Assembly (NCBI RefSeq): GCF_020097815.1 | Contig: NZ_CP083663.1 | Span: forward strand, 1,426,001-1,490,000 | DNA: 64,000 nt | Direction of reading: 5' to 3' | Source of the DNA: Haloprofundus salinisoli | GTDB lineage: Archaea; Halobacteriota; Halobacteria; Halobacteriales; Haloferacaceae | Shown: positions 36,678 to 46,234 of the stretch, piece after piece | Numbering within the stretch: position 1 is the stretch's first letter | How the letters are laid out: each line of letters begins with the position of its first letter | Notes under the pieces: generated by a model | The model's database searches: none | Told to the model about the DNA's origin: nothing | The model's input: only the letters and a program-made list of their open reading frames with translations | Position numbers and translations under genes: made by a program

Positions 36678-38711
36678 CTATTCTTCGTCGCCGTCCGCGT
36701 CGTCCCCGTCCTCTCCCGCCGAGAGGCCGTCGTCGCCGCGCTCCAGCGCCGGCGGGACGTCGTGGTGGTCCGAGTAACCGTCGAACCAGCGGGCGATGCG
36801 CTCGATGCGGTCGACGACGTGGCCCGGTTCGCCCGAGCGCGAGAGCTCGTGACCCTCGCGCGGGTAGCGGATGAGGCGGGTGTCGACGCCGTTTTTCTTC
36901 AGGAAGAGGTAGAACATTTCACCGTTGTTGACGGGGACGCGGAAGTCGTTGTCCGAGTGGACGACGAGCGTCGGCGTCGTCGCGTTCGCGGCGTGAGCCA
37001 CCGGCGACTGCTCCCAGAGGAACTCCGGTTCGTCCCACGGCTTCGCGCCGAAGTCCCACTCGACGAGTTTGAACGCGTCCGTCGACCCGTAAAAGGACGA
37101 GAGGTCGTAAACGCCGCGCTGGGCGACCGCGCCGCGGAAGAAGTCGGTGTGGCCGACGATCCAGCCGGTCATGAAGCCGCCGAACGACCCGCCGGTGACG
37201 AAGGCGTTCTCCGCGTCGACGTAGTCGCGCTCGGCGACCAGTTCCGCGCCCGCCATCACGTCGGTCATCGTCACGCTCCCCCAGTCGCGCTCGATGGCCA
37301 TCTCGAACGCCTCGCCGTAGCCGGTCGACCCTCGCGGGTTCGACCAGAAGACGACGTAGCCGCGCGCCGCGAGCGTCTGGAACTCGTGCCACATCGTCCC
37401 CGAGGTGGACCACATCGCGTGCGGGCCACCGTGAATCTCGACTGCCAGCGGGTACGTCTGCGAGTCGTCGAACTCCGGCGGCGTCAGCACCCAGCCCTGC
37501 ACCTCGACGCCGTCGTCGGATTCGAAGCGGAGCTCCTCGGGTTCGCCCACGTCGAGGTCGGCGAGGTAGTCGGCGTTGAGTTCGGTGAGGCGCGTCTCGT
37601 CGCCGCCGACGGAGACGAAGACGTCGCCGGGATGGTCCCACTCGCTCTTCGCGTAGACGACCGCCTCGTCGCCCGCCGAGATGTCGGTGATGTGGCCGTC
37701 GCCGGCGACGACTTCGACCGCCGTTCCGCCGTCGTCGACGCGGCGGCAGACGTAGTCGCCTTCGTCGGGCGTGACGAAGTAGACGAACTCCTCGTCGGGG
37801 TCCCACTGGAAGCCAACCGCGCCGACGGTGCGGTCGATGTCGGCGGTCAACGTCGTGGTCTCCTCGGAGTCGGGGTCGAACAGTTCGAGGTCCGTCTGTC
37901 GCATCGAGGTGCGGTCCTCGGGGGTACGAGCGTAGACAACGCGGCCGTCGCCGGCGACGGCGAGACCCGTGCCCCATCCGGTCGTCTGGAGGACGTGTTC
38001 TTCCTTGCCCGCCTCGGTGTCGTAGGCGAACACGTCGACGTAGACGTTGTCGTCGGGGTCCTCGGTGCGCTTGGAGGTGTAGTACAGCGTCGTCTCGTCG
38101 CTCCAGGAGGGGCTGCTGTGGTCGTAGTCGCCGTCGGTGAGTCGTTCGATCTCTCCGGATTCGACGTCGGCGACGTAGACGTGGCCGCGCGTGCCGTCGA
38201 TGTAGCGGGCGAGCTGGCGGTAGACGAGTCGGTCGACGACCCGCGGGTCGGGCGTCTCGCGCTCGTACTCCTCCTCGTCGGCGATGCTCAAATCGAGCTC
38301 CGCTTCGCGTTCGTCTTCGGTCGTCGCCTGCACGAACGCGATTCGGCTGCCGTCGGGACTCCACGCGGGCGCGCTGACGCCGCCGGGAACCTCCGTTACC
38401 TGCTGGGCCTCGCCGCCGTCCCTGGGGACGACCCACAGCTGCGGGCGGTCGTCGTCCTCGCCGCGCGTAGAGACGAACGCGAGGCGGTCGCCGCTCGGAC
38501 TCCAACGCGGTTGGCTATCGACGCCCTCGTCGACGGTGAACCGTCGAGGCTCGTCGCTGCCGTCGGCGGGAACGAGATAGATGGTCGCTTCGTACGATTC
38601 GTCGTCTGTCGGCACCTTCCGGACGAAGGCGACCTGCTCGCCGTCCGGAGACAGCCGAGGGCTCTCCGGCTTGGCGATGTCGTGGTAATCAGCGGCGCTG
38701 ACGTGTCGCAT
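36678..38711 (-). CDS. S9-family serine peptidase (acylaminoacyl-peptidase type)
   Basis: The 677-residue protein has an N-terminal beta-propeller of repeated SPDG-type blades (RLSPDGEQVAFV, RWSPSGDRLAFV, AWSPDGSRIAFV) and a C-terminal alpha/beta-hydrolase domain. The catalytic serine is in GGSFGGFM (about Ser509), the aspartate in HSDNDFRVPV and the histidine in REGHELSRSGEP. It should cleave short peptides or blocked N-terminal residues in the cytoplasm; no signal peptide is seen. The C-terminus ends in a run of acidic residues. Confidence 0.95.
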   Translation of the reverse strand: MRHVSAADYHDIAKPESPRLSPDGEQVAFVRKVPTDDESYEATIYLVPADGSDEPRRFTVDEGVDSQPRWSPSGDRLAFVSTRGEDDDRPQLWVVPRDGGEAQQVTEVPGGVSAPAWSPDGSRIAFVQATTEDEREAELDLSIADEEEYERETPDPRVVDRLVYRQLARYIDGTRGHVYVADVESGEIERLTDGDYDHSSPSWSDETTLYYTSKRTEDPDDNVYVDVFAYDTEAGKEEHVLQTTGWGTGLAVAGDGRVVYARTPEDRTSMRQTDLELFDPDSEETTTLTADIDRTVGAVGFQWDPDEEFVYFVTPDEGDYVCRRVDDGGTAVEVVAGDGHITDISAGDEAVVYAKSEWDHPGDVFVSVGGDETRLTELNADYLADLDVGEPEELRFESDDGVEVQGWVLTPPEFDDSQTYPLAVEIHGGPHAMWSTSGTMWHEFQTLAARGYVVFWSNPRGSTGYGEAFEMAIERDWGSVTMTDVMAGAELVAERDYVDAENAFVTGGSFGGFMTGWIVGHTDFFRGAVAQRGVYDLSSFYGSTDAFKLVEWDFGAKPWDEPEFLWEQSPVAHAANATTPTLVVHSDNDFRVPVNNGEMFYLFLKKNGVDTRLIRYPREGHELSRSGEPGHVVDRIERIARWFDGYSDHHDVPPALERGDDGLSAGEDGDDADGDEE

Positions 38712-38853
38712 ACCGCGCCTCTCGTACCCCCTCGGGAATAGCCTTCGGAAGCAGGAACGGTCCGCCGGTGGTGAGGACGCCGCCGCCGACTAGTGTTACC
38801 TATCTAAGATACTCTCCTATGCATGAGATTAGTTGACATTGTGAGACAGTTAC

Positions 38854-38865
38854 TAATATATATCT
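38854..38865 (+). promoter_or_regulatory. TATA box of the TAXI-TRAP transporter operon
   Basis: TAATATATATCT is centred about 26 bases before the ATG at 38885, ideal for a leaderless transcript. The 173-base gap around it is notably AT-rich near the start, and AGTTGACATTGTGAGAC lies just upstream as a possible regulator site. Confidence 0.65.
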
Positions 38866-38884
38866 CTGGGCGACATTCAGAGGT

Positions 38885-39994
38885 ATGGCTCGCTATCTCA
38901 ATCGGCGGAAGTTTATCACTGCGACCGGTGCGGCCGGCCTCGTCGGCCTCGCTGGTTGTTCAGACGGTGGAAACGGCGGCGACGGCGGCGACGGCGGCGA
39001 CGGCGGCACTGGCGGCGATGGTGGCAACGGCGGCGACGGCGGAAACGACAGCGACGGTGGCGGCGGAAACGGCGGCAACAATCAACTCTCGTGGCACGCC
39101 GGCGGGACCGGCGGCACGTACTACCCGCTGTCGAACCAGTTCAAGAGCGTCGTCGAGTCGAACACCGACTACACCCTGCAGGTGCAGTCGACGGGTGCCA
39201 GCGTCGAGAACGCCGGAAGTCTCGGCAGCGGCAACGCCGACTTCGCGCTCCTGCAGAACGACGTCGCGTACTTCGCGGTCAACGGCGAGGGCATCGACGC
39301 GTTCCAGGGTAACGCCATCCCGAACATCCGCGGCGTGGCGACGCTCTACCCCGAGACCATCCACGTGGTGACGCCCGGTAACTCCGACATCCAGACGATT
39401 CAGGACCTCAGCGGCGCGACCATCAACACCGGCGACCTCGGCAGCGGGACGCAGGTCGACGCCCGACAGATTCTCGAAGCCGTCGGCGTCACCGACTACA
39501 CCGAGCAGAACACCGACTTCTCGCAGGCCGCAGAGCAGGTTCAGAACGGCGACGTCGACGCGGCGTTCGTCGTCGGCGGCTGGCCGGTCGGCGCTATCGA
39601 GGACCTCGCCAACAACAGCAACATCCGTCTCGTCGAGATCTCCGGCGACGCCCGCGAGCAGGTCAAGCAGGCCGGGTCGTACTTCGCCGACGACGAGATT
39701 CCCGCCGGCACCTACAGCGGCATCGACGAACCCGTCCAGACCGTCGCCGTGCAGGCGATGATCGCGACCAACGAAGAACAGTCCGAAGAGGTCGTTCAGT
39801 CGGTGACCGAAGCCATCTTCGAGAACACCGACCAGATCAACATCAAACAGGAGTTCATCACCGCCGACACCGCCCAGGACGGCATGTCCATCGAACTCCA
39901 CCCCGGCGCGCAGGCGTACTTCGACTCCGCCGGCACCGGCGGCAGCGGTAACGAGACGAGCGGTAACGAGACGAGCGGCAACGAGTCGAACTAA
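38885..39994 (+). CDS. TAXI-family TRAP transporter solute-binding lipoprotein
   Basis: The 369-residue protein has a twin-arginine signal (NRRKFITATGAAGLVGLAGC, Cys25 lipobox) and a long Gly/Asp/Asn linker of about 40 residues (26-67). The binding domain then begins LSWHAGGTGGTYYPLSNQFK, the TAXI hallmark. It should catch a solute outside the cell for the fused permease encoded at 40597. The C-terminus has three near-identical GNETSG units, a likely flexible or glycosylated tail. The solute may be a dicarboxylate or amino acid, but the sequence does not tell. Confidence 0.93.
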   Translation: MARYLNRRKFITATGAAGLVGLAGCSDGGNGGDGGDGGDGGTGGDGGNGGDGGNDSDGGGGNGGNNQLSWHAGGTGGTYYPLSNQFKSVVESNTDYTLQVQSTGASVENAGSLGSGNADFALLQNDVAYFAVNGEGIDAFQGNAIPNIRGVATLYPETIHVVTPGNSDIQTIQDLSGATINTGDLGSGTQVDARQILEAVGVTDYTEQNTDFSQAAEQVQNGDVDAAFVVGGWPVGAIEDLANNSNIRLVEISGDAREQVKQAGSYFADDEIPAGTYSGIDEPVQTVAVQAMIATNEEQSEEVVQSVTEAIFENTDQINIKQEFITADTAQDGMSIELHPGAQAYFDSAGTGGSGNETSGNETSGNESN

Positions 39995-40096
39995 GCGCAC
40001 TCGACCCCACTCCGCTCGGCCGACCGCACGCGGCGGTGCGGTTCCCTGACCCGTACAGATGCACGTTCGACCGACTATCAGTTCTTCGCGCCGCCC

Positions 40097-40600
40097 ATGA
40101 GCGGCCGCTTCGGCCGTCGCTCGGTCGGATTCGCACTCGCGTCTGTGGTCGCGCTCGCGCTCGTCCTCGCCGGCGGCGCGGTGGCGACCCAACCCGAACA
40201 CGTTCTCGTCGTCGAAGACGCAGACTCCGGCGAGCGTCTGTTCACGACGCCGGTCGAAAACGAGACCCCGGTGACGCTCGCGTACAACCACAGCGTCGAG
40301 GGCAGCGCCGTCCGCGACGTGTACGCCGTCCGCGGCGACGAACTCGTGATGACGCGCATGGAGTTCGCCTCCTACGGGTGGGGATTCCCGGCGCAGGCGA
40401 ACGTCACCCGCGAGAACGGCAGTTTCGTCTATCGCCCCGACGACGTGCGGCTGTCGGAACTGTACGTCTCTCCCGGTGACGTCGCCGGTCACAGACTCCA
40501 CGTCGGCGAGAGGACGTACGACCTCGTCGCGCGTTCGGGCGGCGAAACCGTACGGATTCACGTCGAACACCGAAGTATACTCCAACGGATGATGCCATGA
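40097..40600 (+). CDS. DUF1850 protein of the TAXI-TRAP operon
   Basis: The 167-residue protein has an N-terminal membrane signal (FALASVVALALVLAGGAVA) and a small domain with VTLAYNHSVEGSAVRDVYAV and ASYGWGFPA, typical of DUF1850, a family found next to TAXI-type TRAP permeases. It probably faces the outside and assists the transporter. Its stop overlaps the permease start by ATGA. Confidence 0.87.
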   Translation: MSGRFGRRSVGFALASVVALALVLAGGAVATQPEHVLVVEDADSGERLFTTPVENETPVTLAYNHSVEGSAVRDVYAVRGDELVMTRMEFASYGWGFPAQANVTRENGSFVYRPDDVRLSELYVSPGDVAGHRLHVGERTYDLVARSGGETVRIHVEHRSILQRMMP

Positions 40601-43305
40601 CTGTCGACGATACCCCACCGGAAGAAGCGGAACTCTCCGAGGAGGAGAAGCAAGAACTCATCGACGAACTGGAGCGAAAACGGAACCTCCGCGGCGTCGC
40701 CGCCGTCGCCGTCGCGTTCATCGGCATCTGTTTCTCGGCGTTTCAGATGTGGCTCGCCGCCCACGGATTCATCTTCGAGGTGACGCTGCCCGTCGTCGGG
40801 ACCGTCCGCCTCGCGGCGCTCCAACAGCTACAGATTCGCGCGATTCACGTCGTGTTCGCACTCATCCTCGCGTTCATGCTCTACCCGGCGACGTCGCCCG
40901 ACGGCCTCTTCTCGCGGCGACTCTCGCGGGTCGTCCCCGGGCTCGAACGCGCCTACGGGCCCGACCATCCGGCGACGCGAGCGGCGACGAGCGTCCGCTC
41001 GGGCGTCCGCTGGGCCATCGCCGACCCGTCCCGTCGGCGGGTGACGCCCGTCGACCTCGTACTCGTCTTCCTCTCGGCGCTGACGGCGGCGTACATGATC
41101 ACCGACTACGACGAGGTCCAGACGATGCGTGCACTCGGGGTCGGGTCGGGTCGAACGACCGCGGAGATTTACCCGTTCCTCGCGCCGCTCGTCGACATCG
41201 TCTCGGCGCTCGGGATTCCGCTCGACGATGCGTCGTACGCGTACGTCCTCGGTGCGATCGGCGTGTTGCTCGTGCTGGAGGCGACCCGCCGGACGCTCGG
41301 GGCGCTTCTCACGGCCATCGTCTCGGCGTTCATCCTCTACGCGCGGTACGCGGGGAACATCCCCCAGGATATCCCGTACCTCGGCATCCTCTCGACGCCG
41401 TCGGCGTCGTGGGATTCGGTCATCCAGAACCTCTGGTACAACACCGCAAACGGCGTCTTCGGCGTCCCCGTCGAGGTGAGCGTCCGCTACATCTACATCT
41501 TCATCCTCTTCGGGGCGTTTCTGGAGATGAGCGGTGCGGGACAGTGGTTCATCGACCTCGCGTACTCGATGACCGGGTCGCGCAAGGGCGGCCCCGCGAA
41601 GGCGAGCATCCTCTCCAGCGGCTTCATGGGCACCATCAGCGGCTCGTCAATCGCCAACACGGTCACCACGGGCGCGTTCACCATCCCGCTGATGAAGCGC
41701 TCCGGCTACCGCCCCGAGTTCGCCGGCGGCGTCGAAGCCTCCGCCTCCTCGGGCGGGCAGATTCTCCCGCCGGTGATGGGTGCAGCCGCGTTCCTCATCG
41801 TCGAGTTCGTCGGCGTCTCCTACGACGAGGTTATCATCGCCGCGACGATTCCCGCCATCGTCTTCTTCTTCGGCGTCTGGGTGATGGTGCACCTCGAAGC
41901 ATCGCGGGCGGGCATCGGCGGCGTCGACCCCTCGGAGCTCGTCGCCGTCGGTAAGCACCTGCGTAGCGGCTGGTTCTATCTCGCGCCCATCGCGCTGCTT
42001 CTGGTCTACCTCATCGGCATCCGCTACTCGGTGTCGCGCTCGGCGTGGTACACCATCGTCGCCATCATCGCGCTCATCGCGCTCGTCGCCACCTACAACG
42101 AGCGGACGCGCCTGCCGCTGATCGGGACCATCGCCGCGCTGTTCACGCTCGAAACGGTCGCGAATCTGCTGACGGGCGCGGGCATCGGCGGCGCGCTGGC
42201 CGGCGCGGGAACCGGCGGGATGGCTCCCCGCGCCGCGCTCGACGCCGCCGCCGGACAGCTCGGTACTATCATCGTGCTCGTGAGCGCGGCGTTCCTCCTC
42301 GCGCGGCCGCACCTCCGAGCGCCGCTTCTGGAGTACGACCCCGCCGTCGACGAGGCGGCCGAGAAGACCGCCACCACGTTCGGCCGGCGTTCGCTCGCCG
42401 ACAACAACGCCTACCGCTTCGGCACGTTCGTCCTCAAATCGATGGAGGCGGGCGCGCGCACCGCGACGGTGGTCGTCGTCGCCGTCGCCGCCGCGGGCGT
42501 CATCCCCGGCGTCATCAGCGTCTCCGGGCTCGGTCCGAACCTCGTCGCGCTCATCGAGGCCGTCTCCGGCGGGTCGCTCATCCTGCTGTTGGTTATCACC
42601 GCCATCTCCTCTATCATCCTCGGGATGGGGATGCCGACGACGGTGACGTACATCATCCTCGTCGCGCTGCTCGGCGGTGCGATTGCGGAACTGGCGAGCA
42701 TTCCGCTTCTGGCGGCGCACCTGTTTATCCTCTACTTCGGCGTCATCGCCGACATCACGCCGCCGGTCGCCGTCGCTGCGTACGCCGCCTCCGGCGTCGC
42801 CAAATCCGACCCGTTCAAGACGGGTATCGAGGCGTTCTCGCTCTCGCTGAACAAGGCCATCGTGCCGTTCGCGTTCGTCTTCTCGCCCGGCATCCTGCTC
42901 ATCCGCGGCGAGAGCACCGAGCAGTACCACATCCTCACCTTCGCCGACGTGGCCGACCTCGGCTACTTCGTCCCGGAGGTGGCCGTTCCCATCGTCGGCT
43001 TGTTCCTCGGCGTGCTCGCGCTCGGGCCGACCATCATCGGCTACTTCTACTCGCCGGTAGGGGGCGCCGAGCGCGCGTTGTTCGCCGTCTCGTCGATTCT
43101 GCTCATGGCACCGCAGATGCTGCTCGACCCGCTGTTCACGCTGCTGTCTGGGGCGGGTATGAGCATCGGCGTCGAGATACTGACGCTCGACCTGCTGCTC
43201 CGTGCGGTCGGCGGTGTGCTGTTCGGCGCGCTGGCGCTACGGAATCGCCGCCAGATGGAGGGCGAACGCGCCGAACCGTCGTCGGCGTCGCCGACGACCG
43301 ACTGA
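40597..43305 (+). CDS. Fused TRAP transporter permease (TAXI type)
   Basis: The 902-residue membrane protein fuses the small (DctQ-like) and large (DctM-like) TRAP subunits. An acidic N-terminal segment (DDTPPEEAELSEEEKQELIDE) precedes many membrane spans, including the DctM signatures SGSSIANTVTTGAFTIPLMKR and GQILPPVMGAAAFL, and MGMPTTVTYIILVALLG in the second half. It should drive ion-coupled import of the solute bound by the 38885 product. The three genes form one operon: binding protein, DUF1850 protein, permease. Confidence 0.94.
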   Translation: MTVDDTPPEEAELSEEEKQELIDELERKRNLRGVAAVAVAFIGICFSAFQMWLAAHGFIFEVTLPVVGTVRLAALQQLQIRAIHVVFALILAFMLYPATSPDGLFSRRLSRVVPGLERAYGPDHPATRAATSVRSGVRWAIADPSRRRVTPVDLVLVFLSALTAAYMITDYDEVQTMRALGVGSGRTTAEIYPFLAPLVDIVSALGIPLDDASYAYVLGAIGVLLVLEATRRTLGALLTAIVSAFILYARYAGNIPQDIPYLGILSTPSASWDSVIQNLWYNTANGVFGVPVEVSVRYIYIFILFGAFLEMSGAGQWFIDLAYSMTGSRKGGPAKASILSSGFMGTISGSSIANTVTTGAFTIPLMKRSGYRPEFAGGVEASASSGGQILPPVMGAAAFLIVEFVGVSYDEVIIAATIPAIVFFFGVWVMVHLEASRAGIGGVDPSELVAVGKHLRSGWFYLAPIALLLVYLIGIRYSVSRSAWYTIVAIIALIALVATYNERTRLPLIGTIAALFTLETVANLLTGAGIGGALAGAGTGGMAPRAALDAAAGQLGTIIVLVSAAFLLARPHLRAPLLEYDPAVDEAAEKTATTFGRRSLADNNAYRFGTFVLKSMEAGARTATVVVVAVAAAGVIPGVISVSGLGPNLVALIEAVSGGSLILLLVITAISSIILGMGMPTTVTYIILVALLGGAIAELASIPLLAAHLFILYFGVIADITPPVAVAAYAASGVAKSDPFKTGIEAFSLSLNKAIVPFAFVFSPGILLIRGESTEQYHILTFADVADLGYFVPEVAVPIVGLFLGVLALGPTIIGYFYSPVGGAERALFAVSSILLMAPQMLLDPLFTLLSGAGMSIGVEILTLDLLLRAVGGVLFGALALRNRRQMEGERAEPSSASPTTD

Positions 43306-43340
43306 CGAGAGGACGTCGCGTTCTCTGATTTTTTCTCTCG

Positions 43341-43694
43341 TTACGACCGCTGCCGCCCCGTGAGCGAGCGTTCGACCCGGTAGACGACGCCCGCGAAGAC
43401 GCCGACTGCGCCGACACCGAGCAGCGAGAACAGGAGTTGGAAGCTCCCGAACCCGGCGACGCCGAGTCCCGTCGATAGCGCGATGAGAAGCGCGTACCCC
43501 TTCGCGGCTGTCGCCCCGACCCGTCCGAGGCGAGTCCGGGCGCCGCCCGTCGTCCACTCGACGAACGCCACGAACAGCGTGCGAACGACGAGATACGTCG
43601 CCGCGAACGCGACGAGCGAGAGGAGGTCGACGAGCGCGAGTCTCGGTGCGGATTCGGCGAACGAGGGCTCGCCGAGACCGGTCTGGAGGAGCAT
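43341..43694 (-). CDS. Small membrane protein
   Basis: The 117-residue protein has three hydrophobic segments (about 20-45, 65-85 and 87-105) and a basic C-terminal tail (RVERSLTGRQRS). No family is recognised. It is convergent with the TRAP permease gene and lies upstream of nothing it obviously serves. Confidence 0.65.
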   Translation of the reverse strand: MLLQTGLGEPSFAESAPRLALVDLLSLVAFAATYLVVRTLFVAFVEWTTGGARTRLGRVGATAAKGYALLIALSTGLGVAGFGSFQLLFSLLGVGAVGVFAGVVYRVERSLTGRQRS

Positions 43695-43747
43695 ACGCGC
43701 CGCTACTCGGGGAGTCGCAATAAAATTTCAGACGAGTAACTACTTCT

Positions 43748-44941
43748 TCAGACGGCTCGGAACCGCTCGACGCCGAACGGTTCGAGCTCCTCGCTCACGT
43801 CCTCGCCGCGAACCGCGTCGGCGACGAGCCTCCCGCTGTACGGGCCCAGCTGGAGGCCGGTCGGGCCGTGGCCCGTCGCCAGAAACGCGCCGTCGACGTC
43901 GGGGACCGCACCCAGCACCGGCAGTCCGTCCTCGGCGAGCGGTCGCAGTCCGACGCGAACCTCCCGGAGCGACGCGTCGGCGAGTCCCGGTGCGACCCGG
44001 AGAATCTCCCCGAACACGTCGTGCAACCCGTCGACGGTCGTCTTCGGTTCGAACCCGGCACCGGTCTCGCGGGTCGCGCCGACGGCGACGCGGCCGTCGT
44101 CCCACGACACCATGTACTTGTGGCGATACGGGCTGACGATGGGCCATCCCTCGGTGTCGGTGTCGAGGTCCAGATGGACGATCTGGCCGCGCTGGGGGGC
44201 GACCGGAATCTCGACGCCCAACTGCTCGCCGAAACTGTTCGACCACGCGCCGCCCGCGACGACGACGGCGTCGGCGACTATCTCTCCTCTCTCGCCCGCG
44301 TCGTCCTCCTCGCTCGCTTCACCCGCCGCGTCGACGACGACGCCGCGAACTTCGCCGCCGTCGAGGACGAGCGAGTCGACGCTCGCCTCTCGCGTGTCGA
44401 GGCCGTGCGCCTCGCCCGCCCGGCGGAGCGCCCCCTCGAACGTCTGCCCGTCGACGCGGACGGCATCGTCGTAGTAGAACGCCCGCTTCGTCTCACCGAG
44501 CGGCGGGAAACGCTCCCGCGCTTCCTCGGGGGTGAGTTCGTGAATCGTCCCCTCGGCGGGGGGCTCGCCAGCGGCTTGTCGCTCGCGGATACGTTCGAGC
44601 ACGTCGTCGTACTGTTCGATTTCGTCGTCGCCGAACGCGACGTTCAGCAGGCCCCGTTTCGCGTAGCCGTGCGGGCCGTCCTGCTCCGCTTCCAGCGCCG
44701 CAACCAGGTCCTCGTAGTAGTCGACGGCGATCGTCGCAAAGTCGAACCACGTGCTGTCGCTGCCGCGACTGCTCGTCGCCGCCGAGAGGATGCCCGCGCC
44801 CGCGTCGGTCGCTCTACCCTCGTCGCGGCGGTCGACGAGCAGCGTTTCGACGCCCTCGCGGGCGAGATGGTAGGCGGTCGACGCGCCGACGATACCGCCG
44901 CCGACGACGATAGCCTCGTACGCGTCGTCTCGTTCACTCAT
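43748..44941 (-). CDS. FAD-dependent amine/amino-acid oxidoreductase (DAO family)
   Basis: The 397-residue protein has the dinucleotide motif VVGGGIVGASTAYHLAREG near the N-terminus (residues 11-29) and later the DAO-family segments VVVAGGAWSNSFGEQLGVEIPVAPQRGQIV and FLATGHGPTGLQLGPYSGRLVAD. Relatives include glycine oxidase, sarcosine oxidase and D-amino-acid dehydrogenase; the exact substrate is unknown. A small acidic insertion (EASEEDDAGERGE) is probably a surface loop. It is followed upstream by the YigZ gene on the same strand. Confidence 0.9.
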   Translation of the reverse strand: MSERDDAYEAIVVGGGIVGASTAYHLAREGVETLLVDRRDEGRATDAGAGILSAATSSRGSDSTWFDFATIAVDYYEDLVAALEAEQDGPHGYAKRGLLNVAFGDDEIEQYDDVLERIRERQAAGEPPAEGTIHELTPEEARERFPPLGETKRAFYYDDAVRVDGQTFEGALRRAGEAHGLDTREASVDSLVLDGGEVRGVVVDAAGEASEEDDAGERGEIVADAVVVAGGAWSNSFGEQLGVEIPVAPQRGQIVHLDLDTDTEGWPIVSPYRHKYMVSWDDGRVAVGATRETGAGFEPKTTVDGLHDVFGEILRVAPGLADASLREVRVGLRPLAEDGLPVLGAVPDVDGAFLATGHGPTGLQLGPYSGRLVADAVRGEDVSEELEPFGVERFRAV

Positions 44942-45010
44942 GGTCGATGCGAGGAAAGCCGCCGCTGTCAGTGTGTCGTTGCCGGAAGTTCGCCCCTCGA
45001 ACGCGTCCGA

Positions 45011-45637
45011 CTACTCGAGTCCGACCCGACCGCTCGTCGCGTTCCGCAGTCGCTCCCGAAGCGCGTCGGCGTCGTCGACGGGCACCCGGACCTCGAAGCG
45101 GACCGACTCCGCGTAGTCGGCGTCGAACTCGACGCCCGCGCTCTCTAAGATGCCGCGGACCGTCCCCGAGTCGTCGTACTCGACTTCCGCGAAAAGCGTC
45201 TCGTGGGGCAGTTCCTCGACGACGCCTGCCGCCTCGACGACCTCCTTGACGGCGCGGGAGTACGACCGCGCGAGGCCGCCGACGCCGAGGTTCGTCCCGC
45301 CGTAGTAGCGCGTCACGACGGCGACGGCGTTCCTGATATCCTGCTGAACGAGCACGTTCAGCGCCGGTTTCCCGGACGACCCGGTCGGTTCGCCGTCGTC
45401 GCTCTGGTACTCCCGAAGCATCACCTCGCCCGGGTTCGACGCCGAGACGGGCCCCGCGGGGACGCGGTAGGCGGGGACGTTGTGGGTGGCGTCGGGATGC
45501 TTCTCCTCGATTTCGGCGATGAACGCCTCCGCGGCGTCGACGCCGTCGGCGGGGGCGACGTAGCCGATGAACTCCGACCCGCGGACCTCGAACTGCGCGC
45601 TCGCCCGCCCGGCGACGGTTCGATAGGCATCGGTCAT
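45011..45637 (-). CDS. IMPACT/YigZ-family protein
   Basis: The 208-residue protein has the two-domain IMPACT architecture. The N-terminal UPF0029 part contains DDGEPTGSSGKPALNVL and VVTRYYGGTNLGVGGLARSYS, the family signatures, and a C-terminal ferredoxin-like domain follows. Eukaryotic IMPACT regulates translation under stress; the prokaryotic role is not settled. It may share a transcript with the FAD oxidoreductase 69 bases away. Confidence 0.9.
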   Translation of the reverse strand: MTDAYRTVAGRASAQFEVRGSEFIGYVAPADGVDAAEAFIAEIEEKHPDATHNVPAYRVPAGPVSASNPGEVMLREYQSDDGEPTGSSGKPALNVLVQQDIRNAVAVVTRYYGGTNLGVGGLARSYSRAVKEVVEAAGVVEELPHETLFAEVEYDDSGTVRGILESAGVEFDADYAESVRFEVRVPVDDADALRERLRNATSGRVGLE

Positions 45638-45695
45638 GGTCGTGTGCGCGGGGCGCGGGGAGAAAGGGTTGTCTCTGTCGTTTCACCGGTTCGAC

Positions 45696-46166
45696 TCAGC
45701 GGTCGAGTCCGAGCAGCGCCGCGAACGCGCCGAGGCCGACGAGTTCGGCGAACATCGACACGAAGTCGCGCGGTTCTTCGAGGAGGTGTTCGAGGATCGT
45801 CGCCAGCGGGCCCCGCGCGTGGCCGCCGGGGACGAGCCCGCCGTGGTCGCCGAGATGCCACCAGGCGTAGCCGAGGACGTACGCCGCGAGCACCGCCGCG
45901 GCGACGGCGTACAGCGCTCGGTCGCGGCGACCGAGCAGCATCGCGCCCACGACGCCGAGCAGTAGCAGTCCCGAGGGGACGAACAGGTACGGCCGCGGGT
46001 CGGCCAACGACCCCGCTTGTAGGTAGACGAGGAGGCGCGGGAACCCCCACCAGAGGTGAACCGTCGCGGCGACGAACGCCGCCTGTCCGGCGACGAGACG
46101 CGCGACGAAGAGTCCCGCACTCTCCGTCGTCGACTCGCCCGTCCGCGTCGTCGTCGGCTCTTCCAT
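45696..46166 (-). CDS. Four-span membrane protein
   Basis: The 156-residue protein has about four membrane spans and a conserved-looking loop YAWWHLGDHGGLVPGGHARG, whose histidines may bind a metal or haem, although this is speculative. I choose the ATG at 46166 because AGAGG lies five bases before it; an in-frame ATG at 46205 adds 13 residues and lacks such a site. No family is recognised. Confidence 0.7.
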   Translation of the reverse strand: MEEPTTTRTGESTTESAGLFVARLVAGQAAFVAATVHLWWGFPRLLVYLQAGSLADPRPYLFVPSGLLLLGVVGAMLLGRRDRALYAVAAAVLAAYVLGYAWWHLGDHGGLVPGGHARGPLATILEHLLEEPRDFVSMFAELVGLGAFAALLGLDR

Positions 46167-46234
46167 ATCGCCTCTTGAGGCGTCGGGGTAGATGACGCTG
46201 TTCATCGACGGTCGCTCTTCGAGGCCCGAACCAC

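Noticed and set aside
36762-38741. 659-codon plus-strand frame opposite the S9 peptidase
   Set aside because: Antisense shadow; the minus-strand protein has propeller blades and an intact Ser-Asp-His triad.
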